Source: Phellopilus nigrolimitatus | Lineage: Eukaryota > Basidiomycota > Agaricomycetes > Hymenochaetales > Hymenochaetaceae | Assembly: GCA_021029095.1 (NCBI GenBank) | Contig: JAJOHG010000450.1 | Coordinates: 1-19,125 of the forward strand | Direction of reading: 5' to 3' | DNA: 19,125 nt | In this document: positions 9,584 through 19,125 of the stretch, piece after piece | Position numbering within the stretch: position 1 is the first letter of the stretch | Layout: the number at the start of each line of letters is the position of its first letter | Notes under the pieces: generated by a model | What the model was told of the DNA's origin: nothing | The model's database searches: none | Seen by the model: the letters and a program-made list of their open reading frames with translations, nothing else | Translations under genes and position numbers: made by a program

Positions 9584-12500
9584 GGCGCCCTGAAGTCATG
9601 AACTCCGGGGCCTCGTCGCGCTTTTGTACAGAAGAATTTTTGTAGGGAGAAGGCGGAGATTGAGGGTAATTTCAAGTCCGGGACACAGTCCGACACAGAA
9701 TCCGTATTTTTGAACCGATGACTCAAAGAACGCATCGTAGTGGGCAAAGCGTCGGCCTGAGAGTCCTTCGATGAGGTATCGATGAGCTTAAGAACATCAT
9801 CGTGGAACGTTCGACACTTACGTCCACGGAGCACATATGCATCAGGTAGTTGAACGTCCGAGTCCCCTCGAAGTCGGCTATACCGACTGAAGATCTTGGA
9901 TGACTACTTAGTACTGTCAAGGTCACAGAGCCGCCATGTCACTCGCCAAGTTGGTCCCGTCGATGCGATTAGCCACAATGGCAATTGTCCACATATTTAC
10001 TCGGAGTATCTGCAGACATCAACAGCTCGGACGACGTAAATCGTAGCGATGGACAAAGGTTCCCACTGCGCCCAAAGATTTTTTACGTTCACGGAAGGCT
10101 TCATCTTCGGGTGCGAGTCGATATTGCTAACAGAAAATTCTGATCTGAACTCTGGTGTACGTTTATCGCTGTTCAAAAGGGCAAGCGTGTACCCGTGCCA
10201 ATGTGCTATACTCATGGTTATTCTGTCTGTGCTATTCTTCCTTATGATCTCCCGCGCAAGAACACTCATGGCATTCATGAAAGTCGCCTGTGATTCCTCG
10301 GTGTTCATTTGAAGACAACATAGGCAAAGGAAGGAAGGGCGGAGTTGGTCTGGAAGGACAGCATGTATTCATCTTGTGACGAGAGTTGGATTGCGATCGG
10401 TATTGAAACGTACACTTTATATCAGGTGAGTCCTATCGAAGGTTGGCGAATGGCCACAACATTTCTGCAGGCTCGAAGGAGCACTATACCAATATCGGAG
10501 TGCTTTCGTGCACGTTTCTTGCCTTCCCTCTTTGTTTTCTGATGAAGCTTTTGTTACGTCAATCTTATTTTATTCTATTACCAGGCCTCTTTGCTCCGGT
10601 GAAATTTGAAACTATGGAAAATGGACTGTAATAATACTTGTTGAAAGCCGCGGGTGCGTTATATCTCTTACAGGTTCAATATCGGAGCAAAGCAGACCTG
10701 ACACAAAGTCGAGTTTCAATTCGTCGAGCCCGACTCACTTGGGACATCTGGTTTCCCAACTCATGGAACTCCAATGACACGAGGGGTATGCGGAGCGGAA
10801 GCTTTTATGGTTATCTTCCTTCGTACTCCTCTAGAACACGGAAAGCAAGTCTCGCCGGATGCTCGATGGCGGTTTTCCAACGCCAGCAGAGGATTCTGAC
10901 TTGGTTCTGTGGATTTACTGCCTCGTCTTTGAATGCTTGGAATACATGAAATGCTATAAAATTGGCCTTGATGTATTTATCTGCTCTTCCTTCTCGAGGT
11001 TTTGTTTGATATTCTCGCAGTTCAGTATGAACGTCTTGAGAGCCACTACGACAACAGATCTTTTGATGGCTATCATTGATAACCCTAACAAAGGACACCT
11101 CCTGTCCTCAAAAGTTCGTACGGTCAGACAGTGTTCAAAACAGATACCGAATTATTAACTTATTGTCTGCACTCTCGCATCTAACAATCACGAATTACAA
11201 CAGGCACGAAGACTCAAATTCTTCACGTCAACCATAGGCCCATTTATGCATCATGTTCTCTGTACAGAGTCGAGCCATTTGTTTCACGCCTCTCTTGTAG
11301 TGGCTGAGACCTACAGTGCCCGAAGGCTGCATTGTTACTAGCGGGCCGTCCGGCCGTCTGACCTTCGACACTCGTACGTGCCTCTGGATCAGTTCGATTA
11401 TGATTCAACAGCAGCAGCAAAGCAAAACGCACCCGCACATAGACTCGACCTTCTCCCCGGGAAAAAAGGCCGAGCTCGAAAACCCTTTTCAGGTTAAATT
11501 CCTTCCTCTCCATCCAATTGCTCTTGCAGCAGCCATCGCTCCTGACTTTTTCCTAAAATCAGGCCGTTCATTTCTTCTTCGCATTTCGGCCCGACTCGTG
11601 TGCCTGGCTAGTCAATCAAATACTCACTAAACAAACATTTCGTGGTCGTTGCCTTCAAACCTACTGGACTCGTAACAGCTCATCAAAAGCTTTCCCTGAC
11701 TCGCATTAACCACGCATCTAGTGACAACGGCTGTCAAATCTAGAATCGTCTACGTTGATGCACCGTCCTCCGGTTTACGGAGGCCGCGGTGACGATAGCG
11801 GATGATGTGGCCAAAGCTTCTCCTCCTTGTATGAATGGTGTGTATTCGAACCGCCTTCTCCTTCTCTCATCGCAGTAATTTCGAGCCTTCGAATTCTCGA
11901 GCTATCACACCATCGCAAGCACTGTGGGGCTTCTCGCTGAACTCTTTTCGGTGCTTCTTGTGTGCACAGTTTCGACGCTACCACTTTCGTTACCTTCTCG
12001 GGAGATCGGCCTCCCATTTGTTCTAGGACAAGCTTTACTGGGCTGTCGTGTGTCATTCACGAGGTCCCTCTACCCCGTATTTTCTATGACATCACTCAAA
12101 TAAGGAAAGGTTGTGGGGTCGACAGTACAATCTCCGTAAACTCAAAAGCGAACCACACTGGGAGTCAACTGGCTCATGTCTTACTGACAGGATGTAAGCT
12201 CGTCTACGTGTTCTTCAGTGCTCAGGAAGGCACACACTCGTCTAGCAGATTCCTTGTGAAGCCACGCACGACGGCAAAGCTTCGCTTGCTCATTGACCCG
12301 GGCCCACGTACTGCCATCAAAAATTGGCGGGTAGCGAAGGGTGAGCAATTGAGATGATCAGTGACAACGCGTCTAGTGCTAGGTCGAATCGAGCTGATAC
12401 TCGCGATAGGGGTCGAAGGACAAGAATGAGGAACAAAAGTGATGTCACTCTCGCGTGTTGTGTTCAAGCGCCCAGAAGAAGCCTCAGCACCGGCGAGAAA

Positions 12501-12809
12501 TGCTTGCGGGCACTGACGGTGCGGGTCTCGGGCCTGCTTAAGAGCGATGGGAGACGTGTTAAATGGATGATTGTCGGGGGAACGCCTATAGGACCGAGTC
12601 TAAACTTTCGCGGACATCTATGGGACTTTGAAAGGCGTATTTCTGAGGTTTGGTTTATGCGACCGTGCGGCCGTGCGAATGTCCACTGGGACTACCCGCG
12701 CCAACCGCCAGGCTTGTGGCTAAAATGTGGCTAAGACTTCTAGAATTGTTGCACAATAAATCTGAAGACGACTGTATATATCTGGGCAGGTGAATGAAAT
12801 TTTGATGCA
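9584..12809. other. Gene-poor interval, no recognised gene
   Basis: About 3.2 kb. It includes the promoter of MFS copy 2 at its left end. Several open frames of 60-130 codons exist on both strands (for example 12354-12734 plus and 9997-10308 minus), but none matches a family and none links to a neighbour through splice sites I can defend. Around 10680-10950 all three plus frames stay open for long stretches, which argues against reading any one as a gene. A CCTCCG/CGGAGG hairpin lies at 11767-11783. The interval may hold decayed genes, a diverged mobile element or a lineage-specific gene I cannot see. Confidence 0.4.
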
Positions 12810-13208
12810 ATGCCTGGAATCAAAAGAAAGGGGAAAAGCGAATACAACACCGATGCAGCGTATCGTCAGGTAAAGCGTTAGCGGATAAATCTCACTCGAT
12901 CAATGCACATAAGGTCATCCAAATGTAAGACAGCATGTGAAAAAAGGACAGAAAGTTCTGGGGACGAGGGTGATTCTCAAGGCGTGTGTACGCAAAGACT
13001 CCGCGAACGCATACCAAAAAAATCGAGCGGAGTAAAGGCATATCGAGTTTCTCTCGAAATTGGCAAGCAGATTTCAGATTCGGCGCTCCGCTTCAAGACA
13101 AAAGTCTCGCCCATACGGACGGAAACCCCCGAGTCCCTCGCACGGACGTCGATTGACTTTGAGGAATTGAAAACTGACAAGAAAAAGGTCAATAGACTCC
13201 GGTGCTAA
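12810..13208 (+). CDS. Possible small two-exon gene, hypothetical basic protein
   Basis: This is a weak candidate. An ATG at 12810 opens 20 codons starting Met-Pro-Gly-Ile-Lys-Arg-Lys. They end at CAG|GTAAAG; a 60-nt intron (12870-12929, acceptor TGTAAG) leads in phase 0 to a 279-nt exon ending at TAA 13206-13208. The product would be 112 aa, hydrophilic, rich in Lys, Arg, Ser and Glu, with no membrane segment or known domain. A TATATA sequence lies at 12775-12780, about 30 nt before the ATG. A single-exon alternative starts at the ATG at 12903. Codon use in exon 2 looks ordered, but I recognise no homologue, and an antisense frame is also open over much of it. Confidence 0.3.
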
Positions 13209-14935
13209 GATCTATGACATCTTTGATGAAATCTGACCCGCATTCATGAAAGCTGCGATGGTGTTCTGTTCTGTTGGGTAATCGTTCACCTTGCATCTGC
13301 AAAGATGCGCGGGCGCAGACGCTGCTTGCGGATACCGCCATACTGACACGACTCACGGCCGTAAAATGATCGACAAGAAGGACACCCTGACGAAGGAGGG
13401 ATGCTGGGCAGAACGTTGATGGCATTTGCAAGAAGCGACAGAATCTAAAGTTGCATTTCCTGAAGAGGTATCGACGATCTGGAGTGATAAATCATAAGTG
13501 ATAAAATGATGGAATAGGAAAGACAGAAGGACCAATTCTGGCGGTTCCCCTTCTCTACCATCATCGCACTTCATATAGTAGAAGGATGTTGTAATTCCGA
13601 TGAATTATGGCCTGAGATGAGAGGTCGGAAAAAACAGAAAGGGAGAGAAGACGTCAATGAATATGCTATGAAACCCAAAAGTTATGGTTTAGAGAATATA
13701 ATGCAATCGAAATGAGTTGGAAGTCGTGGATTTCAGGTACAGAGGCCAATGCGACCAACGTTGGTCGCCGCTTCGGGAAACGAGAATCCCTCCGTCAGTG
13801 ATTACACATTCTGAATTCAAAGACAGGGAGCTGACTGAAACAGAAGGGTCAGGCGCGGGAGGGAGAGTGACGTGGGTTCGGACAGAGAAAGAGGGTCGAC
13901 GCTATTATGGCTGAAGCGGAGTTCCTGGCGCAAGAGGGATGAGCTCGGGAAGTTGCGTGCTGAGATCTAAATTTCCCCGAGACACGGCGCCACGCGTCAT
14001 GGAGAGGTCCCATATTTTTAAATGGAAGCAGAGGCAAGCAATAATATATGTCGGCGCTATCTATGCGCGTTGAAATTGTGTTGAAATTTCGGAGTACCAC
14101 TGATCGTTGCTGTAAGTATATGCAAGCGAGACACATTGACAAGAAAAGATGACCCACGCAACGATGACCCGTGAAGAAGGCAAATGCCGGAAATATGAGC
14201 TTTGAAACCGGTTGGCAGGGCTATTGCGGCGAAATGCGACTTGAAGAATGGAGACGGGGGAGTTGAGATGCCCATTGGGTATAGGTCTGAGGAAAGGGGT
14301 TGTTTGAGAATCAGTTAATTCGCATGGACTACGCCTGACGGAGAACATCACGGCTGGTGCGCAGGGATTGACAGGCCTGAGTGAACTCGGAGTCGAAGAG
14401 GCTTGATGAGTAGCCCTTCTCGTAGCTGCGTTGAGACTTGGCCGACGGTGAAGAGAGAGATTTGATAACGAGATCCCGGAGGGGCTTTCAATTTCAACCA
14501 CTATACGGTTAATGACCTCGGAAGCTGATCAACGCCAACGCACCAACCCGCTTCAAAGTTATTAAAAAATTGCGTGTATTTTTTGATCGCTTCGCTCGCA
14601 GTTGCGGTCGAGTGTCGAGCGCCGCTGTTGTCGAGCACGGCGAGCTCAAGGAAAGTCGAAGGAGCGCCGAGCGGGCTGTGTCGGCAGGCGGGTGTCGGCA
14701 GTCTAAATTCCCACGAACACTTGCTTCGACCCCACACATCGTCGACAACGTTCCTCGACCAGTCCCCCCTTCCTAGTTTCATCTAGCTCGTCGTCGTCGT
14801 CGACGACAGCAAGTCTAAAACACGTCGTTCATCAACAGTATCCCGTCAGATCGGCTGTGGAGAGTGCGTGTCTGCACCTGACCTGTCTTGGCCATCGCAT
14901 TCATCAAGCACTAACTCCAGGAACTTGTACGACGC
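13209..14935. promoter_or_regulatory. Upstream region and probable promoter/5' leader of the AMPK beta gene
   Basis: About 1.7 kb with no recognised gene. The last 420 nt contain no ATG before 14936, as expected of a 5' leader, and are GC-rich and CpG-rich. A CGT-repeat tract near 14788-14802 runs into a perfect 12-bp palindrome at 14796-14807. A minus-strand frame of 146 codons (14501-14061) points away from the kinase gene. It could be a divergent gene but shows only Ser/Arg/Pro-rich sequence, one hydrophobic stretch and no known domain. Confidence 0.45.
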
Positions 14936-16816
14936 ATGGGCAACACCTCGTCCTCCGCCAACAACCGCGCTACAGCGACACCGACGCCGCCAGACGCTCG
15001 CCGCTCTCGCTCTCAGCACCGCGGGAAGCCGGCAGAAGCCCGCTCTCCCTCCCACACGCCTTCTGATGCGCACAACCCGACCCTCGAAAAGCAGAGTAAC
15101 CTTCAGCGCCTTCCCCATCGGTCTCTCCGCACCAAGAAAAAATCATTAGAGCTTCCCGACCTGGCTCTTGCGCTCACTCCTGCGCCTACGGGCGTCTCTT
15201 CTTCCGCCGCCGCTGCCGCGGCAGCAGCAGCGGCAGGCGTTTCTGGCGGCCCTTATCGTCGTCCTCAGGCGTCTACTCCTATAGCCATCCCTACTCGGCC
15301 TGGTCCTGCAGGTGGACCCGGTGGTACTGTCAAGGCCTCTCAGGAGCCACGTCTCAAGACGATCCCTACAGCCGTTACTAATGTTAATGTTCACCCCATG
15401 CCGCCGATGGCGGAAGTCATTGTGAGGCCCGCGCCTCCCCGCGGTCGAGGGAATCCCCATATCCGCGGTGCACCACTCCAATACTCTTCGACGCACTCGT
15501 TCACCGGCACGTCTCGGGCTCAAGCTTCGCCAATGCAAAGCTTCGCGCTGAGGGATCACCCGCACGGCGGGTTTATCCCTGAGGATGTACACAGCAGCAT
15601 TCCGCTCGCTTTGCGCAAGGCTGAACTCGGCGCCGAGGAAGACGAAGAGATGCAGGAGGAGAAGGCTCACTATGCGGCAAAACGCGAATCGACGGAAGAG
15701 AAGCACCCTGCGCAGGTGTGCATTGTTTGGAGGGGAGGAGGCAAAAGCGTGGTTCTTATGCGCGCGGGAGATAATAACTGGAAGGGGAGGCAGCCCATGG
15801 ACTATGAGTACGTTTTAAACTTCTCCTTTCTCTCTTCACAACTCTATCCCACTTCTTACTCACTGATGTCTGTTGCTCTGTGCTCCCCGCTTGCTCCTCC
15901 ATTCAGTGAGGCCACAAACCAGTGGACAACATGGGTCTCCCTTATGCCCGGCACGCACCATATTCGCTTCCTCGTCGACAATGTCTCCACTGTCGCAGAG
16001 GACCTCCCCACTGCCGTTGATGACAACGGGTCCTTTGCCAATTACGTTGCTGTCCCGATCTCTGGATACACTCCACCCTCTGCGACGCTGCATCCGACTC
16101 CGCGTGAACAGGTGCCGCCGGCAACGTCAGGGAACGGGTACAGCTTCTTTGCTGATGCAGAGGCGGGTGCAGGAGGGAACGAAGGTGCAGAATGGACAGA
16201 TAAAGTGCCGTGGCAGCTCGAATGTGCAGCAGAGGAAGAGGAGCAGTGGCTCTCGCACTCGCATACGCACGGTCCTGGGCAGCCACCCCCACCTCAGCAC
16301 CCACAGGCACCATCCCTCCCGCGCCACCTTGAAAAGCTCATAATGAACCAGAAGCCTCCGAACAATAGGTCGTCGTCGTCCTCTTCCAAGCCTGGAGGCA
16401 GCAGCGCCACGCTGTTCGGTGGGGCACTGCCTGTGACGACCGCGAGCGGGACAAACCTGAGCGCGTCGACGAGTGGACAGGGCGCGGGCGAAAAAACCAC
16501 GGGCACCGCGAATGCTGCAAATCTCATGACTCGGGAGATGTACACAAAGCTCGAAAATGCGCCCTCAGGTCCAATGGCAGGGCTTAGTCTGGCTGACGAC
16601 GGGAGCGTTCTTCCTGTGCCGTCTCATGTCGTCCTGCACCATCTCGGGACTAGTGCTATTCGCAACGGTGTTCTGGCCGTTGCGGACACGACTCGGTACA
16701 AGAAGAAAGTGGGTTCTCTTGTATGTCCGTTTCCCTGGTTTTGATACTGAAATTCACCGCTCTTCATTTCACGCTTTTCGCAGTACATCACGACGATCTA
16801 CTACAAGCCTACGTGA
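14936..16816 (+). CDS. AMPK/SNF1 protein kinase beta subunit (Gal83/Sip type)
   Basis: Scaffold subunit of the heterotrimeric SNF1/AMPK energy-sensing kinase; it bridges the catalytic alpha and nucleotide-binding gamma subunits and influences location. Exons: 14936-15807, 15907-16708, 16784-16816. This gives 1707 nt and 568 aa. It starts Met-Gly-Asn-Thr-Ser-Ser-Ser, an N-myristoylation consensus. Residues 3 to about 255 are low complexity, basic and Pro/Ser-rich, with ten alanines at 91-100 and an acidic patch before the folded part. CBM48, the glycogen-binding module, spans about 258-345: V-W-R-G-G-G-K contains Trp265, G-D-N-N-W-K-G contains Trp282, then P-G-T-H-H-I-R-F-L-V-D. The C-terminal ASC domain runs from Trp387 to the end; low-complexity insertions interrupt it before M-T-R-E-M-Y. 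It ends in the conserved Y-I-T-T-I-Y-Y-K-P-T, supplied mostly by the 33-nt last exon. It is longer than yeast Gal83 or Sip2 because of the N-terminus and the insertions. Confidence 0.95.
15206..15235 (+). repeat. Poly-alanine coding tract in the AMPK beta gene
   Basis: Ten consecutive alanine codons (residues 91-100) use a mixture of GCC, GCT, GCG and GCA. The mixed codons argue against a recent pure trinucleotide expansion. The tract lies in the disordered N-terminal region, outside both conserved domains. Confidence 0.8.
15808..15906 (+). other. Stop-free 99-nt intron inside the CBM48 coding region
   Basis: The donor GA|GTACGT and acceptor ATTCAG are canonical, and the 3' half is pyrimidine-rich. 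Splicing gives Met-Asp-Tyr-Asp followed by Glu-Ala-Thr-Asn, restoring the CBM48 order. The length is a multiple of three with no in-frame stop, so a retained copy would add 33 codons in frame. Confidence 0.85.
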
Positions 16817-17470
16817 CTTTGGCGCGCGTGCCTCTCTTTATCCTCTGTATTCATTTCTCCTCACATACGACTCACGGCACTCATCTAACGGCTAACCACC
16901 CATGCACAACCAACATTGACGTCTTCTTGTCGTTTCCTCCTGTAATTCGCCCACGTCCCATCGACCTCCAGTTTCTCGATGCCTCTAGTGTCATTTTCTT
17001 TTCTTTTCTCCTTTCTCGTGAATCACAGCCTCCCTTCTCCCACTTCTTTGAATGGTGTTGTTTTTGTAAGCCACCCCTTCTTCCTCTTCCTCTTCCCGCC
17101 CCTAGATGCAGATTCCGAGTTGGAGACCCCAGATTTTGCATTTTTGTGTTCGTCCGAGATCGCTTCTTTTTCCCTTGTCCCTGTAGAACAAACATCCCCA
17201 GAAAAAAAATTAAAATCATCATTTCCCTCAAACCATGTTCTCATACATCTCTTTCTCCAGCTCATCTCACATCATCTCATTTTGGAATTTTACACACGTC
17301 GCGTTCGCGCACAAAAATTGTCACTTTCTCCCTTCAGCCATCCCTTCGTCACATTTCAGAGACAGTTCTTGAGTCCTTTTCTGCTGAATCGAGCACGGAC
17401 GTAGCGCCAGCTATCCATAGCCAATTAGGACTGTCTTTACAAAAAGCCGAACAGCTTGATTTTTGAATTC
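16817..17470 (+). other. Pyrimidine-rich 3' flank of the AMPK beta gene (probable 3' UTR)
   Basis: This follows the TGA at 16814-16816 directly. The plus strand is strongly C/T-rich, with tracts of TTTCTTTTCTCC type between about 16990 and 17110 and an A-rich stretch near 17200-17215. A long open plus frame (16723-17466) exists only because such sequence rarely forms stop codons; its translation is low complexity and begins inside the preceding intron. The polyadenylation site is not identifiable by eye. Confidence 0.55.
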
Positions 17471-19125
17471 AGAACAAATGTTGTACTTGTAATGTATGCG
17501 TGTCCTAAATTTCTATGAGATCGCGAAAGAACGGGCAGGAGGAACCCGGTAAGATCCTGTATGAGAGCAAAGATGAAAGCGAGAGCTAGTCGAATCGGAT
17601 TTGCTGTCGTGAACAGGCCGACTATTCTCCCCGGGCTGGAAGGTTCGTGCTGTCGTCATACGGAAAGCAGCTTCCTCTTCATTCCCTCAGTCATCTTCGC
17701 GTTCGACCTAGAACTTGCGTTCCGCGAGTACCTGTCTGGCAGCGTGGTTCTCAATTCACTCGCCTACCGCATCATATTTCCATCCTGGCGCACGGACTCG
17801 TATAATCGCACCCTTTTCATCTATATGCACCGCTGTTACCCTGCGTGCGTCACCGCTCGCCGCTAGAGCTTGTCGATTGGCCAGCGGGACGTGTCGCGAT
17901 GAGTATCAGACTTCAGTCTTCCAAGTGTTTCCGAGAAGTCTCTCAAGCCTGGGTAGGCCCGCAAAGCATTTATATGCCCCTGGGTTCGCTTTTGAGCGCG
18001 CGGTCGCCGCCGAGAACAATTTCGAATGGGCATACTATCCATCCCTGCCCGTATTGATCGTAGCCGGTCGTGAGGCCATAGTCCAATAGGTTCGCTCGAG
18101 ATCTAAACTCAAAATACGATTCAGGCATAATTTGTGGCCCTGGAAGCTGCCCATGATGACGACAATATGCAGCGAGCTTCGGCGAGATCTCGATCGAAAG
18201 ACGCATGCGCATTCTCTCATGCCGGGCCGTAAAGGACGTGAGCGACTTGCTTTGCTGGAAATCCCGCGTGTTTTGGGGGGCCAAGCGCAAGCACAAGTCC
18301 AAGGAGCTTGTTGGACACCGGTACAAGCAAGCACGAATTGAAGCCGGTCGAATTTTGCATGGTCTGACACAGACGATTCCTATAACGCATCCTTTCCGAT
18401 CGTCTCTTTGTGGCACATATGTATCCGCCGCCGGGGAAGCACTAAACCTGGCGTGCTCTGGACAGGAAGTTTGACTGAGAACATTTAATCCTGGTGGTCC
18501 ACAGGGCCGCAAAGCAGTCTCGGAGTTATCCTTTTTCAGTTCTTCTGCCTTGAGCGCATGGTTGTGGGCCGAGGCTGCGTTCTAGAGTGATAACAAAGAT
18601 ATCCTGAGTTCTCAGCTTCTAAAGGCAGTCAAAGGCGATCCTGACCTATACATGTGCACCCAAAGATCGCCGTTCTCGTCGATAGGGTGGCGTGAGTCGT
18701 GATAGCATGTCAAGAAAAATGCAGAAATATCCGCCAGGTGCGCAAAAAGTACATTTTCGTCTGCTACGCACACTCGACACGAGCCGAACGTGTCCACTAA
18801 TTTTGCTAACCTCGTTTTTTTTTTTTTGTTCAGCTTCTCCTAGATCATCGTGTCATCTTAAAAGGTATTTAAATATTTTTAAATTCAAGGATGCTGATTC
18901 ATACCGCTTGAAAATAAATTCCAGTGCGCGATTCCGAGGGTGAGTTGCCAGCATGCAAACTTTAAAATCATATGCGCGCTCGAAATAGCGCGACGCACAC
19001 ATGCTCTGCGAGGGCGCAATACACATGTTTTGGACGCGCGAGGCCGACGTGCAGTGTTTAGGGCCGGCTAACACGCGACATATCAGGTAGAGGACCACCG
19101 CAACCCTGCCCAGCTCTCTAACGAG
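17471..19125. other. Unassigned right flank
   Basis: About 1.65 kb with no recognised gene. The longest frame (17970-18512, minus, 180 codons) overlaps open frames on the other strand and has no domain I know. A T13 run at 18815-18827, followed by GTTCAG ending at 18833 and preceded by a CTAAC element at 18806-18810, resembles an intron 3' end, so a partial gene may lie at the right edge. A 6-bp-stem hairpin (CGCGCT/AGCGCG) lies at 18975-18992. Confidence 0.4.

Noticed and set aside
9997..10308. His-Trp-His-Gly in a minus-strand frame, recalling the first copper motif of laccases
   Set aside because: The residues after it do not follow the laccase pattern, and none of the other copper motifs occurs nearby on either strand. 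A four-residue match is expected by chance.
10270..10312. A 13-nt identity (minus strand, CTTTCATGAATGC) with 13243-13255, with loosely similar surrounding translations
   Set aside because: A shared 13-mer is expected several times by chance in 19 kb on two strands, and the similarity does not extend.
14061..14501. A 146-codon minus-strand frame divergent from the AMPK beta gene
   Set aside because: It has no recognised domain and Ser/Arg/Pro-rich composition, and another minus frame is open over the same stretch (14057-14275). I could not decide on splice sites, so I left it in the intergenic description.
16723..17466. A 247-codon plus-strand open frame after the AMPK beta gene
   Set aside because: It begins inside the last intron of that gene, reads its last exon in the wrong frame and then follows pyrimidine-rich sequence. 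The product is low complexity with no domain, so it is best read as a composition artefact of the 3' UTR.
17970..18512. A 180-codon minus-strand frame in the right flank
   Set aside because: Several frames on both strands are open across the same interval and the translation resembles no family. There is no support for choosing it.
1..19125. tRNA genes, rRNA, CRISPR arrays, and terminal-repeat transposons
   Set aside because: I looked for T-arm consensus, conserved rRNA blocks, regular repeats and transposase motifs by eye and saw none that held up. Diverged elements could be missed without computation.

Overview
The window looks like chromosomal DNA from a filamentous fungus, most likely a basidiomycete (Agaricomycetes). 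The genes are dense with short introns of about 50-75 nt that carry CTNAC-type branch points. The spliced proteins match families as I remember them from mushroom-forming fungi. There are no bacterial operons, no rRNA and no convincing tRNA. Five protein genes can be rebuilt exon by exon with every splice phase closing. Together they have 39 introns, two of which need GC-AG splice sites.

Layout: (1) 1-1918, minus strand: the 5' and middle part of a monocarboxylate-permease-like MFS transporter that runs off the left edge. (2) 2218-3962, plus strand: a 13-exon alpha/beta-hydrolase of the homoserine O-acetyltransferase-like family, divergent from the first gene across 299 bp. (3) 5115-7142 and 7541-9583, minus strand: two tandem MFS paralogues of the YCR023C/ZIFL-like type, with nearly identical exon plans. 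(4) 9584-14935: about 5.3 kb with no recognisable gene, apart from a possible small two-exon gene at 12810-13208. (5) 14936-16816, plus strand: the beta subunit of the AMPK/SNF1 kinase (Gal83/Sip-type). It has a myristoylation signal, a long low-complexity N-terminus, a CBM48 glycogen-binding module and the C-terminal ASC domain. (6) 16817-19125: a pyrimidine-rich 3' flank, then sequence I cannot assign.

Together, the left half holds three membrane transporters around one acyltransferase/hydrolase-like enzyme. This could be a small metabolite-handling neighbourhood, but no backbone biosynthetic enzyme or regulator is visible, so a cluster is only a hypothesis. The AMPK beta gene is a housekeeping regulator and marks the boundary of that block. 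The most notable features are a symmetric 21-nt microexon bounded on one side by a GC-AG intron, the tandem transporter duplication in which one copy has an extra intron, and a stop-free 99-nt intron inside the glycogen-binding module of the AMPK beta subunit. I found nothing I would call a wholly new system.
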